From: Bacteroidales bacterium
Lineage (GTDB): Bacteria > Bacteroidota > Bacteroidia > Bacteroidales > UBA932
NCBI GenBank assembly: GCA_017437125.1
Contig: JAFSBV010000001.1
Span: 243,894 to 307,893, forward strand
DNA: 64,000 bases
Direction: 5' to 3'
The notes below the pieces were generated by a model. The model was given only the letters and a program-made list of their open reading frames with translations, ran no database searches and was not told where the DNA came from. Each line of letters starts with the position of its first letter. The stretch's first letter is position 1. The position numbers and the translations under genes are program-made. This document shows, piece by piece, positions 43,975 to 52,251 of this stretch.

Positions 43975-46206
43975 ATGAAGAAGATATTTGCCATAGCATT
44001 GGCGTTCATGATGTTCGGCGGCATCGCCGAAGCCAGGAAGGTGTCCGGCAGCGTGGTCTCCGGTGAGGAAAAGCTCGCCGGTGTCATCGTTACTGACGGA
44101 AAGAATTTCACAACTACAAAGAAGAACGGCAAGTTCTCTTTCGAGATCAAGGATGATGCGGAATTCGTTTACATTGTGACTCCGTCAGGCTATGTTGCTG
44201 ACTGGAGCACAGGTGTGCCGGCTTTCTATCAGGAGGCTGCAGGTCGTGACAGGTTCGTTTTCGAACTTCAGAAGACAGATGCATCCGGTGACTACTCGAT
44301 TGTGGCCATTGCCGATCCACAGACACGTGACGAGAAGCAGTTCGCCAAGTTCGCAGACGAGCCGATGGCGGATCTCTGCGAGACAGTCACGACTCTGACA
44401 GGGGCTTCAGTGGGCCTTGCTCTTGGTGATATCTGCTGGGATTCTCTTGAGCTTCTGGAAAGCTACAGGAAGGAGATCGTCCGCACTGGAATCCCTTTCT
44501 ATCCTGTGGTCGGCAATCATGACCATGAGCTCGAAGCCCAGGGTGATATACAGACTACAGCAACATACAGGAAGATCATGGGCCCCGAGAATTATGCCTT
44601 CTGTCTTGGCAAGGACGTGGTGATCGTTCTCGATAACATCATATATGACACTCAGAAGAAATATCAGGAAGGATATGCATCTCATGTGATCTCGTGGGTG
44701 AAAGGCCTTGAGGCTCTTCTTCCTGAAGGCGCATCCCTTTATATCGCTCAGCATTCTCCTGTGAAATACTGGGAGAACGGACGCAAGATCATCGGTGCAT
44801 CCGATCTTATCGACATAGTCCGTGGACGCAAGGTAACCTTCGTTTCAGGCCACACTCATGTGAACAACAACCTTGAGTACGAGAAGAACATAACTGAGCA
44901 TAATGTGGCTGCAATATGCGGTTCATGGTGGGATACAGACCATTGTACTGACGGTACTCCAAGAGGATACAAGGTATTTACCATGAAGGACGGCAGACTC
45001 AGCTGGTACTACAAGTCTGTAGGACATGACAAGGATCATCAGGTGGAGCTTTACAAACCAGGACAGACTCTTCAGCATCCGAACAGCGTCGTGGTGAACG
45101 TCTGGGACTGGGATCAGGCATGGAAGGTGGAATGGTTCGAAGATGGAAAGCCGATGGGCTCTCTCAAGCCTGTGAAGGAATATTCTCCTCTTTATATCCA
45201 TGAAATCAATGAGGCTTTCGCCGGCAGGAAGATTCCGGGATACAAGCAGCCGAACATCAATTATCATTATTTCGCAGCGACTCCGAGCCAGTATGCGAAG
45301 AATGTGACCATATCCGTGGAAAGCCGTTTCGGAAAAAGATGGGTCTATAATGTGGATATGTCGGAATATGTTGACGTGCAGGCCCATAGAGGCGGAGCCG
45401 GACTCATGCCGGAGAATACCATCGAGGCCATGAAACATGCTCTCGACATGGGTGTCAACACTCTTGAACTGGATCTTCAGATCAGCAAGGACGGTCTGGT
45501 GGTCGTATCCCATGATCCGTATTTCCACCATCGTTATGCCATCCGTCCGGACGGAAGCCATGTTCAGAAGGATGATCCTAAGGAGTATATCTATACCATG
45601 CCTTACAGTGAGGTTGCGAAGTATGATGTAGGAAGCCGTCCGAGCGAGGTATGGCCGGAGAAGGCTTGTGTCAAGACCGTGAAGCCTCTTGCGGATGATC
45701 TGATAGATTTCGTTGAGAACTATACGAAGGAAATGGGCTATTCTCCTGTAAGATACAATATCGAAATCAAGTCTAAGGACGCTGCAGGCGAGGGACAGAA
45801 CTGGCCGACTTATGACAGATTCGTTTCCGAGTGCTGCAAATTCCTTCATTCAAAGCATCTGGGTGACAGGCTCGTGGTGCAGAGCTTCGACGTGAGGGCA
45901 CTGAATTACATGCATGAGAAATACCCTGAATTCATCCTTTCATACCTTGTCGATGCCAAGGCTCCGGATTTCGATACATATATGGCCAAGCTGAAGTTCA
46001 CTCCTCAGTGGCTCAGTCCTCATCATACCATCACTGATGAAGACCTTGTGAAGAAATGCCATGAAAAGGGTATGAAGATAGTTCCTTGGACTGTTGACGC
46101 ACCGGAAGATATCAGGCGCATCCTCGATCTCAAGGTCGATGCCATCATTTCAAATTATCCTGACAGGGTTCTGGAACAGACCAGAGGATTCGTATATGCA
46201 AGGTAA
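43975..46206 (+). CDS. metallophosphoesterase-GDPD fusion protein
   Basis: 743 residues with a signal peptide (cut near IAEA). Part 1: MetallophosN-like beta domain (about 20-100), calcineurin-like domain with ADPQ (113-116; Gln where DxH is usual), GDICWD, GNHDH (180-184) and GHTH (292-295), then a MetallophosC-like domain (about 360-465, NVWDWDQAWKVEW). Part 2 (about 468-743): glycerophosphodiester phosphodiesterase with AHRG (His471), ELDLQISKDG (Glu498, Asp500), SHD (His513) and NIEIKS, all GlpQ-type active-site residues. GDPD enzymes release glycerol 3-phosphate from glycerophosphodiesters; the first half could trim the phosphate or a second ester. It is the last gene of the operon. Confidence 0.9.
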   Translation: MKKIFAIALAFMMFGGIAEARKVSGSVVSGEEKLAGVIVTDGKNFTTTKKNGKFSFEIKDDAEFVYIVTPSGYVADWSTGVPAFYQEAAGRDRFVFELQKTDASGDYSIVAIADPQTRDEKQFAKFADEPMADLCETVTTLTGASVGLALGDICWDSLELLESYRKEIVRTGIPFYPVVGNHDHELEAQGDIQTTATYRKIMGPENYAFCLGKDVVIVLDNIIYDTQKKYQEGYASHVISWVKGLEALLPEGASLYIAQHSPVKYWENGRKIIGASDLIDIVRGRKVTFVSGHTHVNNNLEYEKNITEHNVAAICGSWWDTDHCTDGTPRGYKVFTMKDGRLSWYYKSVGHDKDHQVELYKPGQTLQHPNSVVVNVWDWDQAWKVEWFEDGKPMGSLKPVKEYSPLYIHEINEAFAGRKIPGYKQPNINYHYFAATPSQYAKNVTISVESRFGKRWVYNVDMSEYVDVQAHRGGAGLMPENTIEAMKHALDMGVNTLELDLQISKDGLVVVSHDPYFHHRYAIRPDGSHVQKDDPKEYIYTMPYSEVAKYDVGSRPSEVWPEKACVKTVKPLADDLIDFVENYTKEMGYSPVRYNIEIKSKDAAGEGQNWPTYDRFVSECCKFLHSKHLGDRLVVQSFDVRALNYMHEKYPEFILSYLVDAKAPDFDTYMAKLKFTPQWLSPHHTITDEDLVKKCHEKGMKIVPWTVDAPEDIRRILDLKVDAIISNYPDRVLEQTRGFVYAR

Positions 46207-46230
46207 ATATCCGTCTGCAAGCAAGGCGGT

Positions 46231-48123
46231 TTAAAGATTTTCAGAGAGCTCCAGCCAACGGAGCTCTTTTTCGTCTGTAAGCTCCATTATCTGCCCTATG
46301 CGCTCGGATGCCGACTGCAGTTCCTCGAAAGGAAGTGTGCCGCTGCCGAGCTTATCCTCCAATGCCGCCTTTTCAGCAGCCAGGGATTCAAGATCCTTTT
46401 CAAGCTGTTCGAGCTCTTTCTGCTCCTTGTAGCTCAGTTTCTTTTTCTTTGCAGGAGCCTCCGGTGCTGATGCAACGGCCTCCTTGGCCGCCTTTTCCTT
46501 TGCGGCTTTCTCTTCGGCACGAGCTATCGAGCGCTGCTCCGCCTCATATTCCTTTATGAATTCGCGATATTCGCTGTAGCTTCCCACGAAGTCCTTTACA
46601 AGGCCGTTTCCGCAGAATATGAAGAGATGGTCAACAAGTTTGTCAAGGAAATGACGGTCGTGAGACACTATGATCAGAGATCCTCCGAATTCCTTGAGAT
46701 ACTCTTCAAGGATGTTCAGAGTGACGATGTCCAGGTCGTTTGTGGGCTCGTCAAGAATGAGCAGATTAGGCTGCTGCATGAGGATAGTGAGCAGATACAG
46801 CCTGCGCTTCTCTCCTCCGCTCAGCTTTTCGATCTTGTTGTTGAGCATCTCATGAGGGAAAAGGAAACGGTTCAGCAGCCATGTGTCGTTCACTATGTCA
46901 AGGACGGTGTCCTGAGGGTTGAAAGACATTCCGCTCTGATGATAATATCCTATCTTCAACGATTCTCCACGCTCGATCGTACCGGTAATGATACCTGGAG
47001 ATGACTGCAGAGGAGCGGCTCGCTCCGCAGAAAACGGGGGATATGCTGCGCTCGACCGCTCCTCTGCAGTCATCTCCTGTACCATATCCGGGGTGTAATT
47101 CCCCGTAATAAGGTTCAGGAAAGTCGATTTCCCGGCTCCGTTGCGGCCTACGATGCCGACCTTCTCATACCTCTGGAAATTATATGTGAATCCGTCCAGG
47201 TAACATTTGTCGCCGTAGTAGAAACTCAGGTTCTTGCAGTTGACGATCTTTGTTCCGAGCCTTGTTGCTCCCTTCATCGCCTCCATGCTGACCTGCTTCT
47301 GGGTATATACCTGGGAAGCTCTGTCCTTCAGATCATAGAATGCGTTTATGCGGTAGCGGGCCTTTCCTGTGCGGGCACATGGAGTGCTCCTGATCCATTC
47401 CAGCTCTCTGCGGAGAATGTTGCGTACCTTGTCTGTCTCGGCATTGTAGTTGGCGATGCGTTCCTCACGCTTTTCCAGATAATTCTGATAGTTTCCCTTG
47501 TATGTATAGACGGCTCCATGATCCATCTCCATGACTATGTTGCAGACTCTGTCAAGGAAATAGCGGTCGTGGGTAACCATGAGAAGGGTGCAGCGCGAAC
47601 GGCTGAGATACCCTTCCAGGAACTCGATCGCATCAATGTCCAGATGGTTGGTAGGCTCGTCCATGATGAAGAATTCCGCCTCGGTGGCAAGCATCTGGGT
47701 GATGGCCACACGCTTTACCTCTCCTCCGGACAGTTCCTTCATAAGCTGTTCCGGATCAGAGAGATTGAAGTTCGTCAGGAATTTCACGACCCTGCGTTCG
47801 TATTCCCAAAGATGCTCCTGATCAAGTCCTTTGGTGAATTCCACGCTTGATGACATGATCTGATCGAAGATCGTCTTTTCAGGATCGAAGTCATATTCCT
47901 GCTCCAGAAAAGCGATCTTGATGTCCTTCAGGAACATGATCTTTCCGCCCGAATCTGACTTGTCCTTTCCGGCCAGAATCCTCATCAGCGAAGTCTTTCC
48001 TGTACCGTTAGGGGCTATGAGGGCGATCTTGTCACCCTCGTTTATGTTGAATCCGATCTTCTCGAAAAGAATCTTCGGTCCGTAACTCTTCGATATATTC
48101 TCTATCTGTAAATAGCTTGCCAT
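46231..48123 (-). CDS. ABC-F family ATPase (Uup-like) with an insertion in domain 2
   Basis: 630 residues with two ATPase domains and no membrane part: Walker A APNGTGKTS (about 36-44) and GRNGAGKSTF, signatures LSGGEVKR and LSGGEKRR, Walker B FIMDEPTNHLD and LILDEPTNDLD, and a C-terminal coiled coil (about 540-630), as in Uup. ABC-F proteins act on the ribosome. Residues 347-380 (34 residues, bases 46984-47085) interrupt the expected TPD-x-GTIERGE segment of domain 2. The insertion contains a perfect 22-bp inverted repeat. The frame is kept, so the protein may be functional. Downstream end of the long minus-strand operon. Confidence 0.92.
   Translation of the reverse strand: MASYLQIENISKSYGPKILFEKIGFNINEGDKIALIAPNGTGKTSLMRILAGKDKSDSGGKIMFLKDIKIAFLEQEYDFDPEKTIFDQIMSSSVEFTKGLDQEHLWEYERRVVKFLTNFNLSDPEQLMKELSGGEVKRVAITQMLATEAEFFIMDEPTNHLDIDAIEFLEGYLSRSRCTLLMVTHDRYFLDRVCNIVMEMDHGAVYTYKGNYQNYLEKREERIANYNAETDKVRNILRRELEWIRSTPCARTGKARYRINAFYDLKDRASQVYTQKQVSMEAMKGATRLGTKIVNCKNLSFYYGDKCYLDGFTYNFQRYEKVGIVGRNGAGKSTFLNLITGNYTPDMVQEMTAEERSSAAYPPFSAERAAPLQSSPGIITGTIERGESLKIGYYHQSGMSFNPQDTVLDIVNDTWLLNRFLFPHEMLNNKIEKLSGGEKRRLYLLTILMQQPNLLILDEPTNDLDIVTLNILEEYLKEFGGSLIIVSHDRHFLDKLVDHLFIFCGNGLVKDFVGSYSEYREFIKEYEAEQRSIARAEEKAAKEKAAKEAVASAPEAPAKKKKLSYKEQKELEQLEKDLESLAAEKAALEDKLGSGTLPFEELQSASERIGQIMELTDEKELRWLELSENL
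46997..47077. repeat. perfect 22-bp inverted repeat inside the ABC-F gene
   Basis: Bases 46997-47018 and 47056-47077 are exact reverse complements, with a 37-base centre. Outward the arms continue with one indel and a few mismatches to about 46982 and 47091. It lies entirely in coding sequence without stop codons. Confidence 0.9.
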
Positions 48124-48125
48124 AC

Positions 48126-49484
48126 CTATTTAAAGAATTTATCGACTTCCTTCACTGCTTCAGGCAGGGCAAACACCGCCACACGGTCATATGCCTGGAT
48201 ATGTGTCTCACCGACGGCGATATATGATTCGTTGCCTCTGATGACTCCGCCGACAATTGCGTTCTTAGGGAAATTCATATCCTTGAGCGGCTTTTTTGTT
48301 ATGGCTGTATCCGGAGCGACGATATACTCCAGCACTTCGGCATTCGTGCCGCTCATGTATTTGATGAACCTTACCTTGTTGCTTAATGTGAACTTGAAGA
48401 TACGGCTTGCCGTAATGAGCTTCTTGTTGATCACGGCATCGACTCCCATGCTTTCTGCAAGACGTATATACTCGATATTCTCCACTTCGGCGATCACCCT
48501 GGCTATGCCAAGGCTCTTCGCGGCAACGCAGGCAAGGATATTGGTCTCGGAGTTGTTGGTGACTGCAACGAATGCATCATATTCCTTTATCGATTCCTCG
48601 ATGAGCATGTCGGAATTTCGTCCGTCTCCGTTCACCACTATAACGTTGCTTGGCAGTGTTTCCGAGAGGCTAAGGCACTTCTCCTTGTTCATCTCTATCA
48701 ACTTCACGGAATCAAGCTGTCTTGCCATCTGCTTCGCCACCATCTCTCCGATCGGGCTTCCACCGAGTATCATCACGCTGTTGACCTCTATGTTCCTTTT
48801 GCCGATATATTTCATCAGCATATCCATGCCTTCTCTTTTGGAGATGATGAAAACGAGGTCATGGTACTTGAACTTGGTGTCGAATTTCGGAATGATGGTG
48901 TCATTGCCACGTGAAATCGCCACGACCCTGAACTTCAGTCCTTCCTCGGCGGCTATCTTGCTGAATTCCATCATGTTCAAGCCGATGAGCGGAGAATCCT
49001 CCTCAAGCTTGAAGACTCCCACCTGAAGCTTTCCTCTTGCGAAATCCATCGAATCGCTGGAGGCAGTCCTTCTGAGAAGATCGATGATCTCGCCAGCGGC
49101 GATCTTTTCAGGATAGAACATAAGGTCTATACCCATTTCCGTAAACAGGTATTTGTTCTCGTATGAGAGATATTCCTCATTGTTGATCCTGGCCGTAGCC
49201 TTCTTGCTTCCCATCTTCTTGGCAAGCATGGCGCTGACGATATTCACATCCTGAGATTCGGAAGGGTTTACTGCAATGAACAGATCGGCTTCCGCAACTC
49301 CGGCATCCTGCAGCGTACGGATAGCGGAAGGATTACCCTCCACTGTCACGACGTCAGTGTTGGCGGCAAGAGCGTCAAGCCTTTCCTGACGTTCGTCGAT
49401 GACAGTTATGTCATTTGCTTCATTGCTGAGCATCTTGGCGAGGTGCGATCCGACCTCACCCGCTCCGGCGATTACGATCTTCAT
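48126..49484 (-). CDS. trkA: Trk potassium uptake protein TrkA
   Basis: 452 residues with two repeats of an RCK N-terminal NAD-binding domain (GAGEVGSHLAKML at 7-19; GGSPIGEMVAKQM near 235) each followed by a TrkA-C domain. It is the cytoplasmic gate of the TrkH potassium channel and responds to nucleotides. trkH is not in this window. The gene sits between GT2 (4 bases) and ABC-F (2 bases) in the minus-strand operon. The second glycine motif is GGSPIG rather than GxGxxG, so nucleotide binding in that half may differ. Confidence 0.95.
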   Translation of the reverse strand: MKIVIAGAGEVGSHLAKMLSNEANDITVIDERQERLDALAANTDVVTVEGNPSAIRTLQDAGVAEADLFIAVNPSESQDVNIVSAMLAKKMGSKKATARINNEEYLSYENKYLFTEMGIDLMFYPEKIAAGEIIDLLRRTASSDSMDFARGKLQVGVFKLEEDSPLIGLNMMEFSKIAAEEGLKFRVVAISRGNDTIIPKFDTKFKYHDLVFIISKREGMDMLMKYIGKRNIEVNSVMILGGSPIGEMVAKQMARQLDSVKLIEMNKEKCLSLSETLPSNVIVVNGDGRNSDMLIEESIKEYDAFVAVTNNSETNILACVAAKSLGIARVIAEVENIEYIRLAESMGVDAVINKKLITASRIFKFTLSNKVRFIKYMSGTNAEVLEYIVAPDTAITKKPLKDMNFPKNAIVGGVIRGNESYIAVGETHIQAYDRVAVFALPEAVKEVDKFFK

Positions 49485-49488
49485 ATCA

Positions 49489-50592
49489 TCAAATCTTATA
49501 AAAATCCTTGTCTTCTATACTGCTGAAGATGTCTTTTCCCTTCAGCATGGAGTGCAGGACAATCCATTTCCTGTAAAAACCATGTATTTCTCCGGTATCT
49601 TGCCTCAGGTAAAGGGAGATTTCTTCGACTGACGGCCTTCTGACCATCCCGGAAGCATCCCTGTGTGCCTTCCATACAGCCTTGAAGCATTCCGGTTTCA
49701 TCGTCATGATATATACCATGGCAGAAAGTCCGTCGAGACATTTTCTGAATCTTATGGTTCTGCGCGCCTTCCTGCTGCCTTTCCTTGCGGCCTCGTCAAC
49801 TGGCATCCCTTTCTTTCTCATTGCCAATGCAAATGTCATGGCAAGATTGTTCTCGAGCATCAGCAGGTTGTTCCTGAAGTTCAGATAGAGCTTGAAAGGT
49901 GAGGTGGCAGGAAGAGTACCTCCTCCTACATGATATACCATGGATTCCGGTACGACAGTCACCTTATGTCCTGCAAGCTGCATCCTCCAGCACAGGTCGA
50001 TTTCCTCCATGTGGGCGAAGAATCTCTCGTCAAGTCCTCCGAGCTCTCCGAATACCTTGCTGCGCACCATCAGACAGGCTCCTGTGGCCCAGAACACATC
50101 GGCAGGGGAGTCGTACTGGCCGTGATCAGTGTCAAGGCGCTTCATCACGCGTCCTCTGCAGAAAGGATATCCGTATCTGTCTAAACATCCTCCTGCCGCT
50201 CCGGCATATTCGAACTTCCCTCGCTCCTGCCAGCTGTGCAGCTTGGGAGCACATGCGCCGCATTCAGGATGGTCCTCCATCCATCTTACGAGGGGAGACA
50301 GCCAGTCTTCGGTCACCTCTATGTCTGAATTTATCAGTACGAACAGATCGGAATCTATCTCTCTGAATGCCTGATTGTATCCTCCGGTGAATCCGAGGTT
50401 CCTTTCGAAAGAGATTGTCCTGACCTGAGGAAATTCCTCTTTCATCACCTTCAATGATCCGTCTGTGGAAGCATTGTCGGCAACAATCACTTCGGCCCCT
50501 TCCACCTTTCCGGCTGAACGCAGCAAGCCGGGAAGGAACTCCCTTAGGAAGCCTTCCGTGTTCCAGTTAAGTATGACTACTGCGGTTCTCAT
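49489..50592 (-). CDS. glycosyltransferase family 2
   Basis: 367 residues, GT-A fold. The nucleotide-binding start is VVILNWNTEGFLREFLPGLL; ADNASTDGSL (about 39-48) and the metal motif LINSDIEV (about 90) follow; FFAHMEEIDLCWRMQLAGHKV (about 212) is the typical ED acceptor and base region of rhamnosyltransferase-like GT2 enzymes. No membrane segment is clear apart from a hydrophobic patch near 265. It probably adds a sugar to a cell-surface glycan; donor and acceptor are not evident. Confidence 0.9.
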   Translation of the reverse strand: MRTAVVILNWNTEGFLREFLPGLLRSAGKVEGAEVIVADNASTDGSLKVMKEEFPQVRTISFERNLGFTGGYNQAFREIDSDLFVLINSDIEVTEDWLSPLVRWMEDHPECGACAPKLHSWQERGKFEYAGAAGGCLDRYGYPFCRGRVMKRLDTDHGQYDSPADVFWATGACLMVRSKVFGELGGLDERFFAHMEEIDLCWRMQLAGHKVTVVPESMVYHVGGGTLPATSPFKLYLNFRNNLLMLENNLAMTFALAMRKKGMPVDEAARKGSRKARRTIRFRKCLDGLSAMVYIMTMKPECFKAVWKAHRDASGMVRRPSVEEISLYLRQDTGEIHGFYRKWIVLHSMLKGKDIFSSIEDKDFYKI

Positions 50593-50629
50593 GATGGTTC
50601 AACCTACAAATATAGTAAAATAGTTGGAT

Positions 50630-50656
50630 AGATTCCTCGTCAAGCTCGGAATGACA
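50630..50656. repeat. dispersed 27-base REP-like unit
   Basis: AGATTCCTCG (50630-50639) through GGAATGACA (50648-50656) matches the reverse complement of the unit at 11194-11220 at 22 of 27 positions by my count. It directly abuts the stop codon of the EamA gene, in the only sizeable gap (64 bases) of this part of the operon. Confidence 0.6.
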
Positions 50657-51604
50657 TCACCGGCTTCCGAAATATATGAATACCATTCCGATAAGGATGA
50701 GAAGGAGGTCGATTGCCTTGGCCTTGAGGTTACGTTCCTTGAAGATCAGGACTCCGCATGCAAAGGATATTAGTACCGATCCTCTCCTTACGAGAGATAC
50801 GACGGAAATCATCGATTCCGGTGCGCTCAGGGCATTGAAATATGCAAAGTCGGCGGTTGCTATGAATATGGATATCAGCGGAATTGCCCAGCTCCAATGG
50901 AAAGGCGTGGTGGCCTTTCGGCTCGGATACCAGAGCAAGGCGCATATGACTGTCATGATGATCAGCTGGTAGAGGTTGAACCAGCTCTGGACGAACATCG
51001 GTCCCAGTTCCTTCATTATGAACTTGTCATAGAGTCCGCTCAATGCTCCCATTATTGTCGCTCCGGCCACGCAGAATATCCATTTGTTGCGGGTGAAGTC
51101 GATCTGTTCCTTCTTGCTGGAACGACTCATGAGGAATATTGAGAGTATGGCGAGCAGGACTCCCGTCCATTGGCACCAGTTCAGCCTTTCCCCGAAGAAC
51201 AGCATGGCTCCGACGAGTACCAGCACAGGCCTCGTGGCGTTTATCGGACCGACAATGGTTATCGGAAGATGTTTCAGACCGAAATATCCCGCTATCCATG
51301 AGCTCAGGACGATGAAAGCTTTCAGTATTACCAGGAGGTGAGCCCTCAGGAGCGGGTGAGATGCGGAAAAACCGCTTCCATCTGCAGGAATGCCGTCAGG
51401 ATATACTACAGGATCCAGTACGGTTCCGGCAAATATTCCTCCTCCCAGTATGCTGTCTGCGATGAAGGGGGAGAATATCAAAGTTGAGAATAGGGTGTTC
51501 AAAAACAGCACTGGAAGGACTGCATTGTCCTTCAGTGCCGCTTTCTTGGAAGTGTCATAGAAACCCAGGAGGGTCGCAGACACGAATGCAAGCAGAAGCC
51601 ACAT
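50657..51604 (-). CDS. EamA/DMT-family transporter
   Basis: 315 residues from the ATG at 51604; the ATG ten codons earlier would overlap the preceding gene by 16 bases. Ten membrane helices in two EamA halves: the first from LLLAFVSATLLGFYDTSKKAAL to about 150 (GPINATRPVLVLVGAMLFFGERL), the second from about 175 to the end (SLVRRGSVLISFACGVLIFKERN). Drug/metabolite transporter family, substrate unknown. It is in the same minus-strand operon as SlyD. Confidence 0.85.
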   Translation of the reverse strand: MWLLLAFVSATLLGFYDTSKKAALKDNAVLPVLFLNTLFSTLIFSPFIADSILGGGIFAGTVLDPVVYPDGIPADGSGFSASHPLLRAHLLVILKAFIVLSSWIAGYFGLKHLPITIVGPINATRPVLVLVGAMLFFGERLNWCQWTGVLLAILSIFLMSRSSKKEQIDFTRNKWIFCVAGATIMGALSGLYDKFIMKELGPMFVQSWFNLYQLIIMTVICALLWYPSRKATTPFHWSWAIPLISIFIATADFAYFNALSAPESMISVVSLVRRGSVLISFACGVLIFKERNLKAKAIDLLLILIGMVFIYFGSR

Positions 51605-51618
51605 CTTGTCTGCAGATA

Positions 51619-52212
51619 TTAATGACAGCCGCAACCGCAGTCGCCGTCATGACCTTCGCCGCAGTGACCGCCTTCGCATCCGCCGCAGTCTCCGTCGTGG
51701 CCATGGCATCCGCCACATCCGCATGAATGTACGAATTCGCCGTGGAGCCCTTCTGTAAGCTCCTTTTCTGTCGCTTCACGTACAGAGATCACCTCTCCTG
51801 TAAAATGAAGTGTCTTGCCTGCCATCTGGTGGTTGAGATCCATCTTAACGGAATCTTCGCTGACTTCAAGAACTACTCCCGGGATCACACCGCCCATGCT
51901 GTTCATCATAGGAATCGTGTTTCCTGGTACAAGAAGATCTTCGCGTACTTCTCCGTTCACTTCGAATGCCGCCTTTGGAAGGTCGATGATCCTGCTCGGA
52001 TCGACTTCGCCATAACCGTCAGCCGGTGCAAGGGTCACATCGAATCTGTCGCCAGGCTCCATACCTTCGATATGTGCCTCAAGCTTAGGCAGAAGACTGC
52101 CTGTTCCATGAATATAGTCAAGAGGTCTTTCCTTGGTTGTATGATCGACAATCTGTCCGTCAACCTCGAGGTCGTAGCTGAATTCGACTACTGTGTTCTG
52201 TGTAATTTTCAT
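51619..52212 (-). CDS. SlyD-like FKBP-type peptidyl-prolyl isomerase with metal-binding tail
   Basis: 197 residues from the ATG at 52212 (an upstream ATG eleven codons earlier is less likely). FKBP domain with the insert-in-flap domain of SlyD: VVEFSYDLEVDGQIVDHT, PLDYIHGTGSLLPKLEAHIEGM, then LNHQMAGKTLHFTGEVISV (about 130-150). The last 35 residues are almost only Gly, Cys, His and Asp, with a repeated GHDGDCG unit, resembling the nickel-binding tail of E. coli SlyD. It folds proteins and may supply metal to enzymes. It stands between EamA and the TldE/TldD pair. Confidence 0.92.
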   Translation of the reverse strand: MKITQNTVVEFSYDLEVDGQIVDHTTKERPLDYIHGTGSLLPKLEAHIEGMEPGDRFDVTLAPADGYGEVDPSRIIDLPKAAFEVNGEVREDLLVPGNTIPMMNSMGGVIPGVVLEVSEDSVKMDLNHQMAGKTLHFTGEVISVREATEKELTEGLHGEFVHSCGCGGCHGHDGDCGGCEGGHCGEGHDGDCGCGCH

Positions 52213-52251
52213 ATTGTTTTCTTTTTTATATGTTATCATGTTCAAGATGCT

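Noticed and set aside
44923-45849. 308-codon minus-strand ORF
   Set aside because: Lies inside the GDPD fusion gene, whose active-site motifs are intact across it; the antisense product has no recognisable domain.
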